Source: Betaproteobacteria bacterium UBA2592 (GTDB lineage: Bacteria > Pseudomonadota > Gammaproteobacteria > Burkholderiales > Rhodocyclaceae). Taken from it: 19,492 nt of DNA. Shown here piece after piece: positions 7,349-15,210 of this stretch. The notes under the pieces are model-generated. The model saw only the letters and a program-made list of their open reading frames with translations. It did not search any database and was not told where the DNA came from. Position 1 is the first letter of the stretch, and every line of letters starts with the position of its first letter. A program made the position numbers and the translations under genes. The DNA lies in assembly GCA_002340095.1 (NCBI GenBank), contig DDKS01000004.1, positions 1 through 19,492 of the forward strand, written 5' to 3'.

Positions 7349-8692
7349 TCATTCCCGCCGCAGGCCCAGCCAGATCAGCCCCCGGCGGATGAACTCGGGC
7401 ACCACCGTGCAGATGTAGACGGCCACCAGACCGTTGACCACCGCCGCCAGGGCAAACAGGGCCGGGATGCCGTAGCCCCCATCCAGCAGCGCCCCGGCCG
7501 CCAGGGCGCCCGCCACCATGAACAGGGCGTTCATGATGTTGTTGGCCGCGATGATCCGGGCCCGGTGGCCGGGGTGGCTGCGCTGCTGCATGAGCGCATA
7601 CAGGGGCACGCAGTAGAGGCCGCCGCTGGCCCCCAGTAGCAGCAGGTCTGCCAGCAGGCGCCAGGTGTCGCCTTGCGAGAGCAAAACAAAAAGGGCTTGC
7701 GCCTCGCCGGCGGGAGGCAGGCCCATGGAAACCCAGGCGAAATCCAGGCCGAACAGGGTCATGCCCAGCGCCCCCAGGGGCACCAGCCCGGTCTCCACCT
7801 TGTGGCGCGAGAGTTTTTCACACAGCAGGGAGCCGCCGCCGATGCCCACGGAGAAAACCGCCAGCAGCAGGGTCACCATGCCCTCGCCGCCGCCCAGCAC
7901 TGCCTTGGTGTAGGCGGGAAACTGGGCAAGGAACAGGGCGCCGTAGAGCCAGAACCAGGAGATGGCGAGGATGGAGAGAAACACGGCGTGGCTTTCCCGG
8001 GCGAAGCCGATGCAGCGCCAGGTTTCGGTGAGGGGGTTGAGGTTGATGCGCAGTTCCGGCTCCGGGGCTGGCGCATGGGGAATGCCCCGGCTGGCCAGGT
8101 AGCCCAGCAGCGCCACCAGCAGGCTCACCCCGGTGATCCAGGCCGTGCCCCCCTCCAGGCCGGCGAGCAGGCCGCCGGTGAGGGTGCCGAGCAGGATCGA
8201 GACGAAGGTGCCCGCCTCCACCAGGGCATTGCCGCCCACCAGTTCATCGGGGCGCAGGTGCTGGGGCAGGATGGCGTATTTGATCGGGCCGAACAGGGCC
8301 GATTGCAGGCCGAGCAGGAACAGGGCCGCCATGAGCAGCACCAGGCTTTCCAGGACAAAGCCAACCCCGGCCAGCAGGATGATGACGATCTCCAGAATCT
8401 TGGTGAGCCGGGCCAGCAGGGCCTTGTCGAACTTGTCCGCCAGTTGCCCGGCGGTGGCCGAGAACAGGAAGAAGGGCAGGATGAACAGGCCCGCCGCCAG
8501 ATTGGCCAGCAGCGAGGGGCTGAGCGTCGTCCACGAGGCGGCCTGGAAGGTGAGCAGCACCACCAGGGCATTCTTGAAGACGTTGTCGTTGAAGGCGCCG
8601 AGGAACTGGGTGGCGAACAGGGGGCCGAAACGGCGGTCGGCCAGCAGGGTGAACTGGGAATGTTCGCGGCTGTCGGGGCGGGGAGTTTCCAT
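7349..8692 (-). CDS. lplT: LplT-like lysophospholipid transporter (major facilitator family)
   Basis: The 447-residue product has about twelve hydrophobic segments and the look of an MFS permease: FLGAFNDNVFKNAL at about 31-44, GQLADKFDK in the loop between helices 2 and 3, and ALFGPIKYAILPQ matching the SPAKYGIL region of E. coli LplT. LplT flips lyso-phospholipids (2-acylglycerophosphoethanolamine) inward across the inner membrane so that Aas can re-acylate them. The match to E. coli LplT (397 residues) is moderate, and I rely partly on the neighbouring aas gene. The ATG at 8692 starts the recognisable protein (METPRPDSRE) two bases after the stop of the amidohydrolase gene, so translation is probably coupled. 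Substrate specificity is inferred; the MFS assignment is secure. Confidence 0.82.
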   Translation of the reverse strand: METPRPDSREHSQFTLLADRRFGPLFATQFLGAFNDNVFKNALVVLLTFQAASWTTLSPSLLANLAAGLFILPFFLFSATAGQLADKFDKALLARLTKILEIVIILLAGVGFVLESLVLLMAALFLLGLQSALFGPIKYAILPQHLRPDELVGGNALVEAGTFVSILLGTLTGGLLAGLEGGTAWITGVSLLVALLGYLASRGIPHAPAPEPELRINLNPLTETWRCIGFARESHAVFLSILAISWFWLYGALFLAQFPAYTKAVLGGGEGMVTLLLAVFSVGIGGGSLLCEKLSRHKVETGLVPLGALGMTLFGLDFAWVSMGLPPAGEAQALFVLLSQGDTWRLLADLLLLGASGGLYCVPLYALMQQRSHPGHRARIIAANNIMNALFMVAGALAAGALLDGGYGIPALFALAAVVNGLVAVYICTVVPEFIRRGLIWLGLRRE

Positions 8693-8694
8693 GT

Positions 8695-9930
8695 TCAGGC
8701 GGCCTCGAAGAAACGACGGGTGGCAAAGACCGATGCCGGAAAAGCCCGGCCCTGCCAGCGCAGGGCCCGCTTCAGGGCCAGGTCGAAGTAGAGGGGGTTG
8801 TGTTCCCGCAGCCATTCCAGGTCCGCCACCGCCTCCCGGGGCAGTAGCCCGGTATCGGCCAGGGCGGAGGGGGAAATCAGGGGCAGGATGCCGGGCAGGG
8901 GGTAGTCGGAGCCATTGAGCAGCCGCCCGTGCCATTCCCGGCGCTGCAGCAGGTCTTTGACCACCTTCAGGTTGCGGTTGCGCAAAGTGATGGCGGAGAT
9001 GTCACCCGCCAGCAGGTCCTTCCAGGCCGGGGCGTCCATCAGCCGGGCGAACAGCTCGAAGCTGGAGCGGTGCGGGGCGCCTTTCCCCTGGTCCAGGTCC
9101 ACATCCTTGCCGAGGGAGGCGCAGTGGGCCACCACCACCCGCACCCCTTTATCGAGGGCACGGCGCAGCAATAGCGGGTTGCCGTAGTGCTGGGTGTCGG
9201 CGCCCTGTACCGCCTTTTCCTCGCCACAGTGGGTGATCAGGGGCAGGCGGTGGCGGGCCAGGGCGGCGTAGAAGGCATCACAGCGGGACGAGCCCGGGTC
9301 CATGTTCTGGGCGGCCGGCAGCCACTTCACCGCCTTCGCCCCCTGGGCCACGGCGGCTTCGAGGCGATCCACCGCATCGGGCCGGTAGGGGTGGATCGAA
9401 GCCACCCACTCGAAAGCCTTGGGATGGGCCTGGGCCAGCTTGCGGGCGTAGTCGTCCGGCACGTAGAAGGCGCTCATCTCCGGCAGGGGGCGGCCCTGCT
9501 CGTCGTGGAAATGGTCGAAGGCGAACAGCATCAGCTTCACCCCGGCGGGCATGGCCTCCACCAGGTTCAACATGCGGTCCACATAGCTGGCATCCACCCG
9601 CCCCGGGGCGTCGTGGGCGCAGCCGGCGTTCATGTAAAAGAGGCGCTGGGCGTATTGCAGGGGGCGCAGGGGGGTGGAAAGCTGGGGGCCCACCACGATG
9701 CCGCTGCCGCCATCGCCGGTGCCGGCCAGATGCACATGGCAGTCCCACACATCGGCAGGATCAAGCCCCTGCCAGACCCGGGCCAGCCAGGGGCTGTCCG
9801 CCAGCCCGGCGGGCAGCGCGCTGCGGCAGGGATTGACCAGCCGCGGCCGGGCCAGGCTCCATCCGGCCATGCCGGAAGCGGCCAGGATGCCCAGGCCATG
9901 GAGGAAGCGGCGACGTCGGGGGTTATCCAT
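8695..9930 (-). CDS. Tat-signal amidohydrolase-2 family metal-dependent hydrolase
   Basis: The 411-residue product begins with a probable twin-arginine export signal: RRRFLHGLG at about residues 6-14, then a hydrophobic run to WSLARP. The mature part looks like a TIM-barrel amidohydrolase. Candidate metal ligands are H65 and H67 (DCHVHL), H234 (LITHCGEE), H269 (VVVAHCASLG) and D342 (NGSDYPLPG); K202 in VKWLP may be structural or a carboxylated-lysine type ligand. The substrate is unknown. The ATG at 9930 overlaps the end of aas by eight bases (ATGGATAA), and the stop is two bases from the lplT start, so the gene is locked between the two lysophospholipid genes. This suggests, without proving, a role in envelope lipid turnover. 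Tat export is inferred from the motif; cleavage site and metal content are untested. Confidence 0.85.
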   Translation of the reverse strand: MDNPRRRRFLHGLGILAASGMAGWSLARPRLVNPCRSALPAGLADSPWLARVWQGLDPADVWDCHVHLAGTGDGGSGIVVGPQLSTPLRPLQYAQRLFYMNAGCAHDAPGRVDASYVDRMLNLVEAMPAGVKLMLFAFDHFHDEQGRPLPEMSAFYVPDDYARKLAQAHPKAFEWVASIHPYRPDAVDRLEAAVAQGAKAVKWLPAAQNMDPGSSRCDAFYAALARHRLPLITHCGEEKAVQGADTQHYGNPLLLRRALDKGVRVVVAHCASLGKDVDLDQGKGAPHRSSFELFARLMDAPAWKDLLAGDISAITLRNRNLKVVKDLLQRREWHGRLLNGSDYPLPGILPLISPSALADTGLLPREAVADLEWLREHNPLYFDLALKRALRWQGRAFPASVFATRRFFEAA

Positions 9931-12079
9931 TCTGGAGTGCCTCCGCCATGCGCTTCAGGGTCACGTAGTCGGTCTTGCCCGTGCCCAGCAGCGGCAGGGC
10001 TTCCACATGCACGATCCGGCGCGGCACCGCCAGCTCCGGCACCCCCATTTCCCGGGCCCGGGCCTGCAGGGCTTCCCGGGTCAGGGCCGGGTCGGTGGTA
10101 AACAGCACCAGGGCTTCGCCCTTGCCCGGGTCGGGCTGGCTCGTCGCCCCGTGCAGCCGTTCCGGCGAAGCCGCCACGGCCAGCTTCTCCACCACCTCCA
10201 GGCTCACCATTTCCCCGGCCACCTTGGCAAAACGCTTGACCCGGCCGACGATCTTGACGAAGCCATCCTCGTCCAGTTCCACCACATCGCCGGTCTCGTA
10301 CCAGCCCTCGCCCAGTTCCGACGCCGGGGCCTGCAGCACGCCGGGCCGGTCGGCCTTCAGGTAGCCGCTCATGACGTTGGGGCCCTTCACGTGCAGGATG
10401 CCCCCTGTCCCGATGCCGGGCACCGGCACCAGGCGATGCTCGATGCCGGGCAAGAGCAGGCCCACGGTGCCCGAGCGGTAGGCCATGGGCGTGTTTACCG
10501 CCAGCACCGGCGCCGTCTCGGTGGCGCCGTAGCCTTCGAAGATGCGCAGGCCGAACTTCTCGAACCAGATGTCCCGTACGGCGGCCGAGAGCTTCTCCGC
10601 CCCGGCCACCACGTAGCGCAGCCGGTAGAAATCGTAGGGGTGGGCGAACTTGGCGTAGTGGCCCAGGAAGGTGCTGGTACCGAACAGCACGGTGCAGCCC
10701 CGGTCGTAGGCCAGTTCCGGAATCACCCGGTAATGGAGCGGCGAGGGGTAGAGGAACAGGTTGCTGCCGGACAGCACCGGCAGCAGGGTACCCGCCGTGA
10801 GCCCGAAGGAGTGGAAGATGGGCAGGGCATTGAGCACCTTGTCCTTCAGGGTGAAATCCACCACGGCGCGGATCTGGGCGATGTTGGCGAGAATGGCCCG
10901 GTGTGACAGCACCACCCCCTTGGGCTTGCCCTCGGAGCCGGAGGTAAAGAGCACCACCGCCGCATCCTCGGGGGAAGCCGGCAGCGCCACGCTGCGGGGA
11001 AACCACAGGGCCCAGGCCATGAGCCAGAGCTTGTCGAGCAGGCCCACGCCGGCGCGCAGGTCTTCCAGATGGACGATGGTCACGCCCTGCAGGGTGGCCA
11101 GCTTGTCCGCCAGTCTGGCCTGCTCCACGAAGGCCCGGGAAGTGACCAGCAGCCGTACTTCCGCTGCGCTGCAGGCCGCCTGCATGGCATCGGTGCCGGC
11201 GGTGTAATTGAGCATGGCCGGCACCCGCTTCAGGGCCGAGAGCCCCAGCAGCAGGCCCAGGGTGGGGGCCAGGTTGGGCAGCAGCAGGCCCACCCGTTCC
11301 CCGGGCCGGGTCAGCCGTCCCACCAGCCGGCCCAGTACCAGGCTCATCTTGAGCAAGTCATTGTAGGAATACTCCACCTGCTTGATGTCCTCCACCACCC
11401 GGCGGCCGCGGCCGTGGATTGCCACCGCGTCGCAGAAACTGCCGTACAGGGTCTGGGGCGGGTGAGAAGCGAAGATCATCTCCTGCATCAGGCGGCGCAG
11501 GGCCTCCCCCGCCTTGCGCCGGCGCAACTTGGCCGTGGGAGCCTCGGGCATGGGCAGGGTCGTGGGCGGCAGGAAGGAAAGGGTGATGCGGGGAAACAAG
11601 CGCTTGGGATGGCGCCCCGACAGGCGCGAGAAATAGCTGCGCGAGGGGCCGTCCAGCCGCACCGGCAGCAGGGTGGCGCCGGTTTTGGCCGCCACGAAGG
11701 CAGGGCCGTCGTAGACTTTCATCAGGCTGCCCGTGAGGGTGATCCGCCCTTCGGGAAAGATCACCACGGGCCGGCCCGCCTCCAGCAGGCGGATCACCTT
11801 CTTCATGGCCATGGGGCTGGCCGGGTCCACCGACAGATGGTCGGAGAGCATCAGCACCAGGCGGAAGAAGGGATTCTTCACCACGCTGGTGTGCACCACG
11901 AACACCGGGTCCTCGATGGGCAGGAACAATCCCAGCAGCAGGCCGTCGAGGAAGGATTCGTGGTTGGCGATGACCAGCAGCCGCTCGCTTTGCGGCTTGT
12001 CCAGGTGGCCGCGCAGGCGGACCCGGAACAGCAGGCGGGTGAAGCCACGCAGCAGGTGGCGCATCAGGGTCTTGATCAT
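9923..12079 (-). CDS. aas: Bifunctional 2-acylglycerophosphoethanolamine acyltransferase / acyl-ACP synthetase Aas
   Basis: The 718-residue product matches E. coli Aas (719) end to end. The N-terminal PlsC-type acyltransferase has NHESFLDG (HX4D motif) and FPEGRITLTGSLMKVYDG. The C-terminal acyl-adenylate domain has LFTSGSEGKPKGVVLSHRAI (AMP-binding P-loop), LPIFHSFGLT, VLFGTSTFLGHYAKFAHPYD, GYGATETAP, GWYETGDVV and a final KTDYVTLKR lysine region. It activates fatty acids on acyl carrier protein and re-acylates lyso-phospholipids at the inner membrane. The ATG at 12079 is chosen because GGAAG lies seven bases upstream and because MIKTLMRHLL is the normal start; an upstream extension is open but unlikely. 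A stable hairpin (12098-12122) sits just upstream of the ribosome site. Downstream it overlaps the amidohydrolase gene by eight bases. Confidence 0.96.
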   Translation of the reverse strand: MIKTLMRHLLRGFTRLLFRVRLRGHLDKPQSERLLVIANHESFLDGLLLGLFLPIEDPVFVVHTSVVKNPFFRLVLMLSDHLSVDPASPMAMKKVIRLLEAGRPVVIFPEGRITLTGSLMKVYDGPAFVAAKTGATLLPVRLDGPSRSYFSRLSGRHPKRLFPRITLSFLPPTTLPMPEAPTAKLRRRKAGEALRRLMQEMIFASHPPQTLYGSFCDAVAIHGRGRRVVEDIKQVEYSYNDLLKMSLVLGRLVGRLTRPGERVGLLLPNLAPTLGLLLGLSALKRVPAMLNYTAGTDAMQAACSAAEVRLLVTSRAFVEQARLADKLATLQGVTIVHLEDLRAGVGLLDKLWLMAWALWFPRSVALPASPEDAAVVLFTSGSEGKPKGVVLSHRAILANIAQIRAVVDFTLKDKVLNALPIFHSFGLTAGTLLPVLSGSNLFLYPSPLHYRVIPELAYDRGCTVLFGTSTFLGHYAKFAHPYDFYRLRYVVAGAEKLSAAVRDIWFEKFGLRIFEGYGATETAPVLAVNTPMAYRSGTVGLLLPGIEHRLVPVPGIGTGGILHVKGPNVMSGYLKADRPGVLQAPASELGEGWYETGDVVELDEDGFVKIVGRVKRFAKVAGEMVSLEVVEKLAVAASPERLHGATSQPDPGKGEALVLFTTDPALTREALQARAREMGVPELAVPRRIVHVEALPLLGTGKTDYVTLKRMAEALQNG

Positions 12080-12097
12080 CTTGCGGCTTCCATCAGA

Positions 12098-12122
12098 GCC
12101 GGCATCCCCGGGGGACGCCGGC
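12098..12122 (-). promoter_or_regulatory. GC-rich hairpin in the arsR-aas leader
   Basis: The sequence GCCGGC at 12098-12103 pairs with GCCGGC at 12117-12122, and the inner TCCC/GGGA arms extend the stem. In the minus-strand RNA this gives about eleven pairs, including one G-U wobble, with a three-base loop. It lies 19 bases before the aas start codon and 34 bases after the arsR stop. No T-tract follows, so it is not a standard terminator; it could limit read-through, stabilise the aas message or modulate ribosome access. Confidence 0.45.
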
Positions 12123-12156
12123 GGGTTCAAGGGACAGCCCCATCCGGGCCGTGGTG

Positions 12157-12468
12157 TCAGTGGTTTTCCCGCACATAGGCCAGCACATTGCCCAGGGCCT
12201 CCTCGAGCCGGGGCCGGTTGATCCAGAACCAGACCTCCTTGCCGATTTTCTCCGAGCCCAGCACCCCGGCCTCGCGCAGGATTTTCAGGTGGTGCGACAC
12301 GGTGGAGCGGGACAGGGTGGAAACCTCGGCAATCTGACCGACGTTGAGACGCTCGTCCTTCTCGAACAGGAGCAGGATGCGCTGCCGGTGTTCATCCCCC
12401 AGGGCCGTGAAGACCCGGGACATGGCTTGCCATTCGGGAGGCAGGATGCGGGTGTATTCGCTCTTCAT
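12157..12468 (-). CDS. ArsR/SmtB-family winged-helix regulator without cysteines
   Basis: The 103-residue product is a single winged helix-turn-helix domain. FTALGDEHRQRILLLF forms the first helices, VGQIAEVSTLSRSTVSHHLK is the recognition region, and LREAGVLGSEKIGKEVWFWI forms the wing. There is no cysteine anywhere, so the ELCVCDL metal site of arsenic and cadmium sensors is missing and the signal must be something else. The ATG at 12468 is preferred over an upstream in-frame TTG at 12504. No good ribosome site precedes it. A perfect 6-5-6 inverted repeat (12461-12477) overlaps the start codon and could be an operator or a start-hiding hairpin. It lies 77 bases upstream of aas on the same strand, so it may control the Aas-amidohydrolase-LplT genes. 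The family is clear; the target is inferred. Confidence 0.88.
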   Translation of the reverse strand: MKSEYTRILPPEWQAMSRVFTALGDEHRQRILLLFEKDERLNVGQIAEVSTLSRSTVSHHLKILREAGVLGSEKIGKEVWFWINRPRLEEALGNVLAYVRENH

Positions 12469-12477
12469 GTCGAAGAG
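12461..12477 (-). promoter_or_regulatory. Inverted repeat overlapping the arsR start codon
   Basis: On the minus strand, CTCTTC (12477-12472), five bases, then GAAGAG (12466-12461) form a perfect inverted repeat. The ATG at 12468-12466 straddles the spacer and the right arm. Possible roles are an autorepressor site or a weak hairpin hiding the start codon. A 6-base arm can occur by chance. Confidence 0.3.
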
Positions 12478-12580
12478 TTTAGTTATATCGTTGTGTTTGC
12501 GCAAGCATCTCGGGAGGAGGGAGGCTTCGCGTCATCGGCGAGGCAGTGCGATGTCCAATCAGGAAAACACGGTCTGTTCC
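12469..12580 (-). promoter_or_regulatory. arsR upstream region, probable promoter
   Basis: This 112-base gap between the VanZ-family gene and arsR contains an AT-rich patch immediately upstream of arsR. On the minus strand GATATAACTAAACT ends nine bases before the ATG, with -10 candidates TATAAC and TAAACT. TTGCGC lies 17 bases before TAAACT. Neither pair matches the consensus well. An 8-base palindrome TTGCGCAA is also present. No terminator with a T-tract is visible after the VanZ-family gene. Confidence 0.35.
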
Positions 12581-13648
12581 CTATTGCCTGCGGCGGCCGA
12601 CGAGGATCAGATAGGGCAGGGCGAGGAAGGGCCAGACGATGGAGATCCAGCGGGTCAGGCCGTTGAAGTTGAGGAAGTGGCCACGGTGCCAGAGGGTCAG
12701 GGCGGTCGGGGCGTAGGGGTCGAGGGGGGTCAGATTCACCAGGATGGTGCCGGCCAGGAGCGCCAGGGCGGCCAGCATCAGGCGCCCCGGAGGGGGGAGC
12801 AGCAGGAGCGGCAGCAGGGTCAGTGCGCCCGTCTGCAAGCCCTGGACCACGCCGGGAGTGAGCCAGTCGAGGAAGTTTGCCGGACCGGCGAGCAGGGCGG
12901 CGCCCAGGCTGCGCACCAGGGCGGCGGCCAGGAAGAACAGCGGCACCAGCAGATAGGCCAACCAGCGGCCCCGGGTCAGGGCGCCGGCGAACAGGCCGAC
13001 GGCAAGGAAATGGCTGGTCACCACCGCGGTTTCCGCCAGGCGGAGGGTTTCCGGGGCGTAGCTCAGGGTGGGCAGTCCGCCCAGCAGCTGGCGCAGGTCG
13101 CCGGTGCCGAACAGCAGAGTTTCCGGGGAAAGCAGGGTCAAGAGCCACAGGCCCAGCAGGGTGAGGCCCAGGTCCGCATGGGGGAGGGGGGCGATCAGCC
13201 GGGGGCGCCAGGTTTTCCAGAAGGGTCGTACCTGGGGGCCGATCCAGGCGGCCAGCAGGCTGCCCAGCAGGCTGCCGAGACTGTTGCAGCCCAGGTCCAC
13301 ATTCGAGGAAATGCGGGCGGGCAACCAGGCCTGCAGGCTCTCCATGGCGAAGCTGAGCAGGAAGCCGAGCAGGGTGGCGAGCAGCGGTGCCGTCCAGCGG
13401 CCCGGCAGGCGCCGCAGGGCCAGGGTGGCGAAGAAGCCGAGGGGCAGATAGACCACCACATTGGCGATCAGGTCGAAGGCCGTCCAGTAGCGCGGCCAGG
13501 GCAGGGTGAGGAAGGCGAACGGCTCATTGCCGGCCACCAGCCAGCCGCTGAAGGGGTAGAGGCTGCCATAGACGGTCAGTACCGCCCAGGCCGCCGCCAG
13601 GTAGCGGGGCAGCAGGTCCGGGGGCGTGCTGCCCTGGCCGCCTGCCAT
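12581..13648 (-). CDS. VanZ-family multi-pass membrane protein, function unknown
   Basis: The 355-residue product is very hydrophobic, with about nine to ten likely membrane segments. The N-terminal part has the VanZ family pattern: DLIANVVVYLPLGFFATLAL, then after a helix MESLQAWLPARISSNVDLGC and NSLGSLLGSLLAAW. The second half is another set of hydrophobic helices, so it is longer than small VanZ proteins of about 160-200 residues. VanZ itself confers low-level teicoplanin resistance in enterococci, but most proteobacterial members have no assigned role, and there is no van cluster here. The ATG at 13648 follows the symporter stop by five bases (TGA GCCCG ATG), so the two are probably one transcript. 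The frame stays open far upstream, but that is an antisense-like reading of the symporter gene. Confidence 0.85.
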   Translation of the reverse strand: MAGGQGSTPPDLLPRYLAAAWAVLTVYGSLYPFSGWLVAGNEPFAFLTLPWPRYWTAFDLIANVVVYLPLGFFATLALRRLPGRWTAPLLATLLGFLLSFAMESLQAWLPARISSNVDLGCNSLGSLLGSLLAAWIGPQVRPFWKTWRPRLIAPLPHADLGLTLLGLWLLTLLSPETLLFGTGDLRQLLGGLPTLSYAPETLRLAETAVVTSHFLAVGLFAGALTRGRWLAYLLVPLFFLAAALVRSLGAALLAGPANFLDWLTPGVVQGLQTGALTLLPLLLLPPPGRLMLAALALLAGTILVNLTPLDPYAPTALTLWHRGHFLNFNGLTRWISIVWPFLALPYLILVGRRRQ

Positions 13649-13653
13649 CGGGC

Positions 13654-15156
13654 TCAGGGGGCGTGGTGGTGGGGGTGGTCCGCCACGTGGTGGGTCTGGG
13701 AGGCGGCGTGATGGTGCAGGGCTTCGTGGATGTCCTCCCGGGGGGTGGGGCGGCCCACCCATTGGGGCAGCAGGGAGCCGGCGATCATGCCCACGGCGGA
13801 CACCATGAGGCCCAGCAGCTGGGCGGGGATGAGGCTCGCCTCGCCGATCAGGATTTCCACCAGGATCCAGGAGAGGATGCCGCCGAAGATGGCGGCCAGT
13901 GCCCCCTGGGTGGTGGCCTTCTTCCAGAAGGCGCCGAAGAACAGGGGTACGAAGGCGCCGGCCAGGGTGATCTTGTAGGCGGACTCCACCATGTGGAAGA
14001 TCGACAGCCCGGAATTGAGGGCGTAGGTCAGCACCATGCCGGCGAAACCGACGATGGACAGCCGCATCACCAGCAGGAACTGGCGGTCGCTCATGTTGGG
14101 GTAGAAGCCGCGCACGATGTTCTCGGCGAAGGAGACGGAGGGGGCCAGCAGGGTGGCGGAGGAGCAGCTCATGATGGCGGCCAGCACCGAGCCGAAGAAG
14201 ATGGCCTGGGCGAACACCGGCATCTGCTGCATCACCAGGGTGGGCAGCACCTTCTGGGAATCCTCGGCGATCAGGGCGTTGAACTGGGCCGGGTCGATCA
14301 GGGTGGCCGAGTAGGCGATGAACATGGGCACGAAGGTGAAGCAGAAGTACAAGGAGGCGCCGAGGATGGAGCCCCAGATGGCGATGTTGGCGCTCTTGGC
14401 GGAGGTGATGCGCTGGAACACGTCCTGCTGGGGGATCGAGCCCAGCATCATGGTCAGACCGGCACCGATGAAGGCCAGCCACTGGGCCAGATCGGCCTCG
14501 GGGAAGAAGTCCAGCTTGCCGGCGGCGCTGGCATGTTCGATGACGGGCATGACTCCGCCGGTCTGGCCGCTGATCAGGTAAGCGATGAACAAGAGGCCGC
14601 CCATGATCACGCCCATCTGCACGAAATCGAGGATGGCCACGGAGAACATGCCGCCGAAGGTGGTGTAGGTGAGCACGATGGCGGTACCCAGCACCATGCC
14701 CATGTCCTCACTGATGGCGCCGCCGGTGACGATGTGGAACAGCAGGCCCAGGGCCTTGATCTGGGCGGCCACCCAGCCCAGGTAGGAAACGACGATGCAA
14801 AGCGTCACCAGCACTTCGACGGTACGGTTGTAGCGCAGCCGGTAGAAGTCGCCCAGGGTGAGGATGTTGAGCTTGTAGAGCTTGGTGGCGAAGAAGATGC
14901 CGGCGATCACCAGGCACAGGCTGGAGCCGAAGGGGTCGGCGACCACGCCGCGCAGGCCCTCGTTGACGAAGGTGGCGGAAACCCCGAACACGGCTTCGGC
15001 CCCGAACCAGGTGGCGAACACCGTGGCCATCACCACTGGCATGGGCAGATGTCGCCCGGCGATGGCGAAATCCTTGGCCGTATGGACCCGGGTGGCGGCA
15101 TAAAGGCCGATCCCCACCGAGATCATCAGGTAAATGACGACGAACCAGATCAGCAT
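13654..15156 (-). CDS. Sodium:solute symporter (SSS family) with histidine-rich C-terminal tail
   Basis: The 500-residue product is an inner-membrane permease with about thirteen hydrophobic segments. SSS family features are RVHTAKDFAIAGRHLPMPVV after the first helix, ATWFGAEAVFG, LNILTLGDFYRLRYN, LTYTTFGGMFSVAILDFVQM and GSIPQQDVFQRITSAKSAN. Such proteins import small organic solutes with Na+; acetate-, proline- and pantothenate-type carriers are all candidates, and the substrate cannot be read from sequence. The last 24 residues hold ten histidines, including two HHH runs, which is unusual for the family. The ATG at 15156 follows AAGGG at good distance. The VanZ-family gene starts five bases after its stop. 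A TATAAT box at 15216-15211 suggests its own promoter. The upstream DUF294 and exonuclease genes recall acetate-symporter neighbourhoods of other proteobacteria, which is only a hint. Confidence 0.9.
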   Translation of the reverse strand: MLIWFVVIYLMISVGIGLYAATRVHTAKDFAIAGRHLPMPVVMATVFATWFGAEAVFGVSATFVNEGLRGVVADPFGSSLCLVIAGIFFATKLYKLNILTLGDFYRLRYNRTVEVLVTLCIVVSYLGWVAAQIKALGLLFHIVTGGAISEDMGMVLGTAIVLTYTTFGGMFSVAILDFVQMGVIMGGLLFIAYLISGQTGGVMPVIEHASAAGKLDFFPEADLAQWLAFIGAGLTMMLGSIPQQDVFQRITSAKSANIAIWGSILGASLYFCFTFVPMFIAYSATLIDPAQFNALIAEDSQKVLPTLVMQQMPVFAQAIFFGSVLAAIMSCSSATLLAPSVSFAENIVRGFYPNMSDRQFLLVMRLSIVGFAGMVLTYALNSGLSIFHMVESAYKITLAGAFVPLFFGAFWKKATTQGALAAIFGGILSWILVEILIGEASLIPAQLLGLMVSAVGMIAGSLLPQWVGRPTPREDIHEALHHHAASQTHHVADHPHHHAP

Positions 15157-15210
15157 GATGCCCTTTCCCCACCCGATAGAAGCCGCGACAGCGCTGAAAA
15201 AAACCGGCGA

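Noticed and set aside
12157..12468. Arsenic-resistance regulator
   Set aside because: The protein has no cysteine and no ars genes (arsenite pump, arsenate reductase) are nearby.
12469..12504. Earlier TTG start for the ArsR-type regulator
   Set aside because: It has no ribosome site, would add 12 untypical residues and would translate through the AT-rich probable promoter.
12581..13648. Glycopeptide-resistance gene vanZ
   Set aside because: Only the family fold is shared. The organism looks Gram-negative and no other van genes are present.
13649..14482. Upstream extension of the VanZ-family gene to 633 codons
   Set aside because: The extension lies inside the symporter gene in another frame, and its product is Arg/Pro/His-rich noise. 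The ATG at 13648 right after the symporter stop gives a clean membrane protein.
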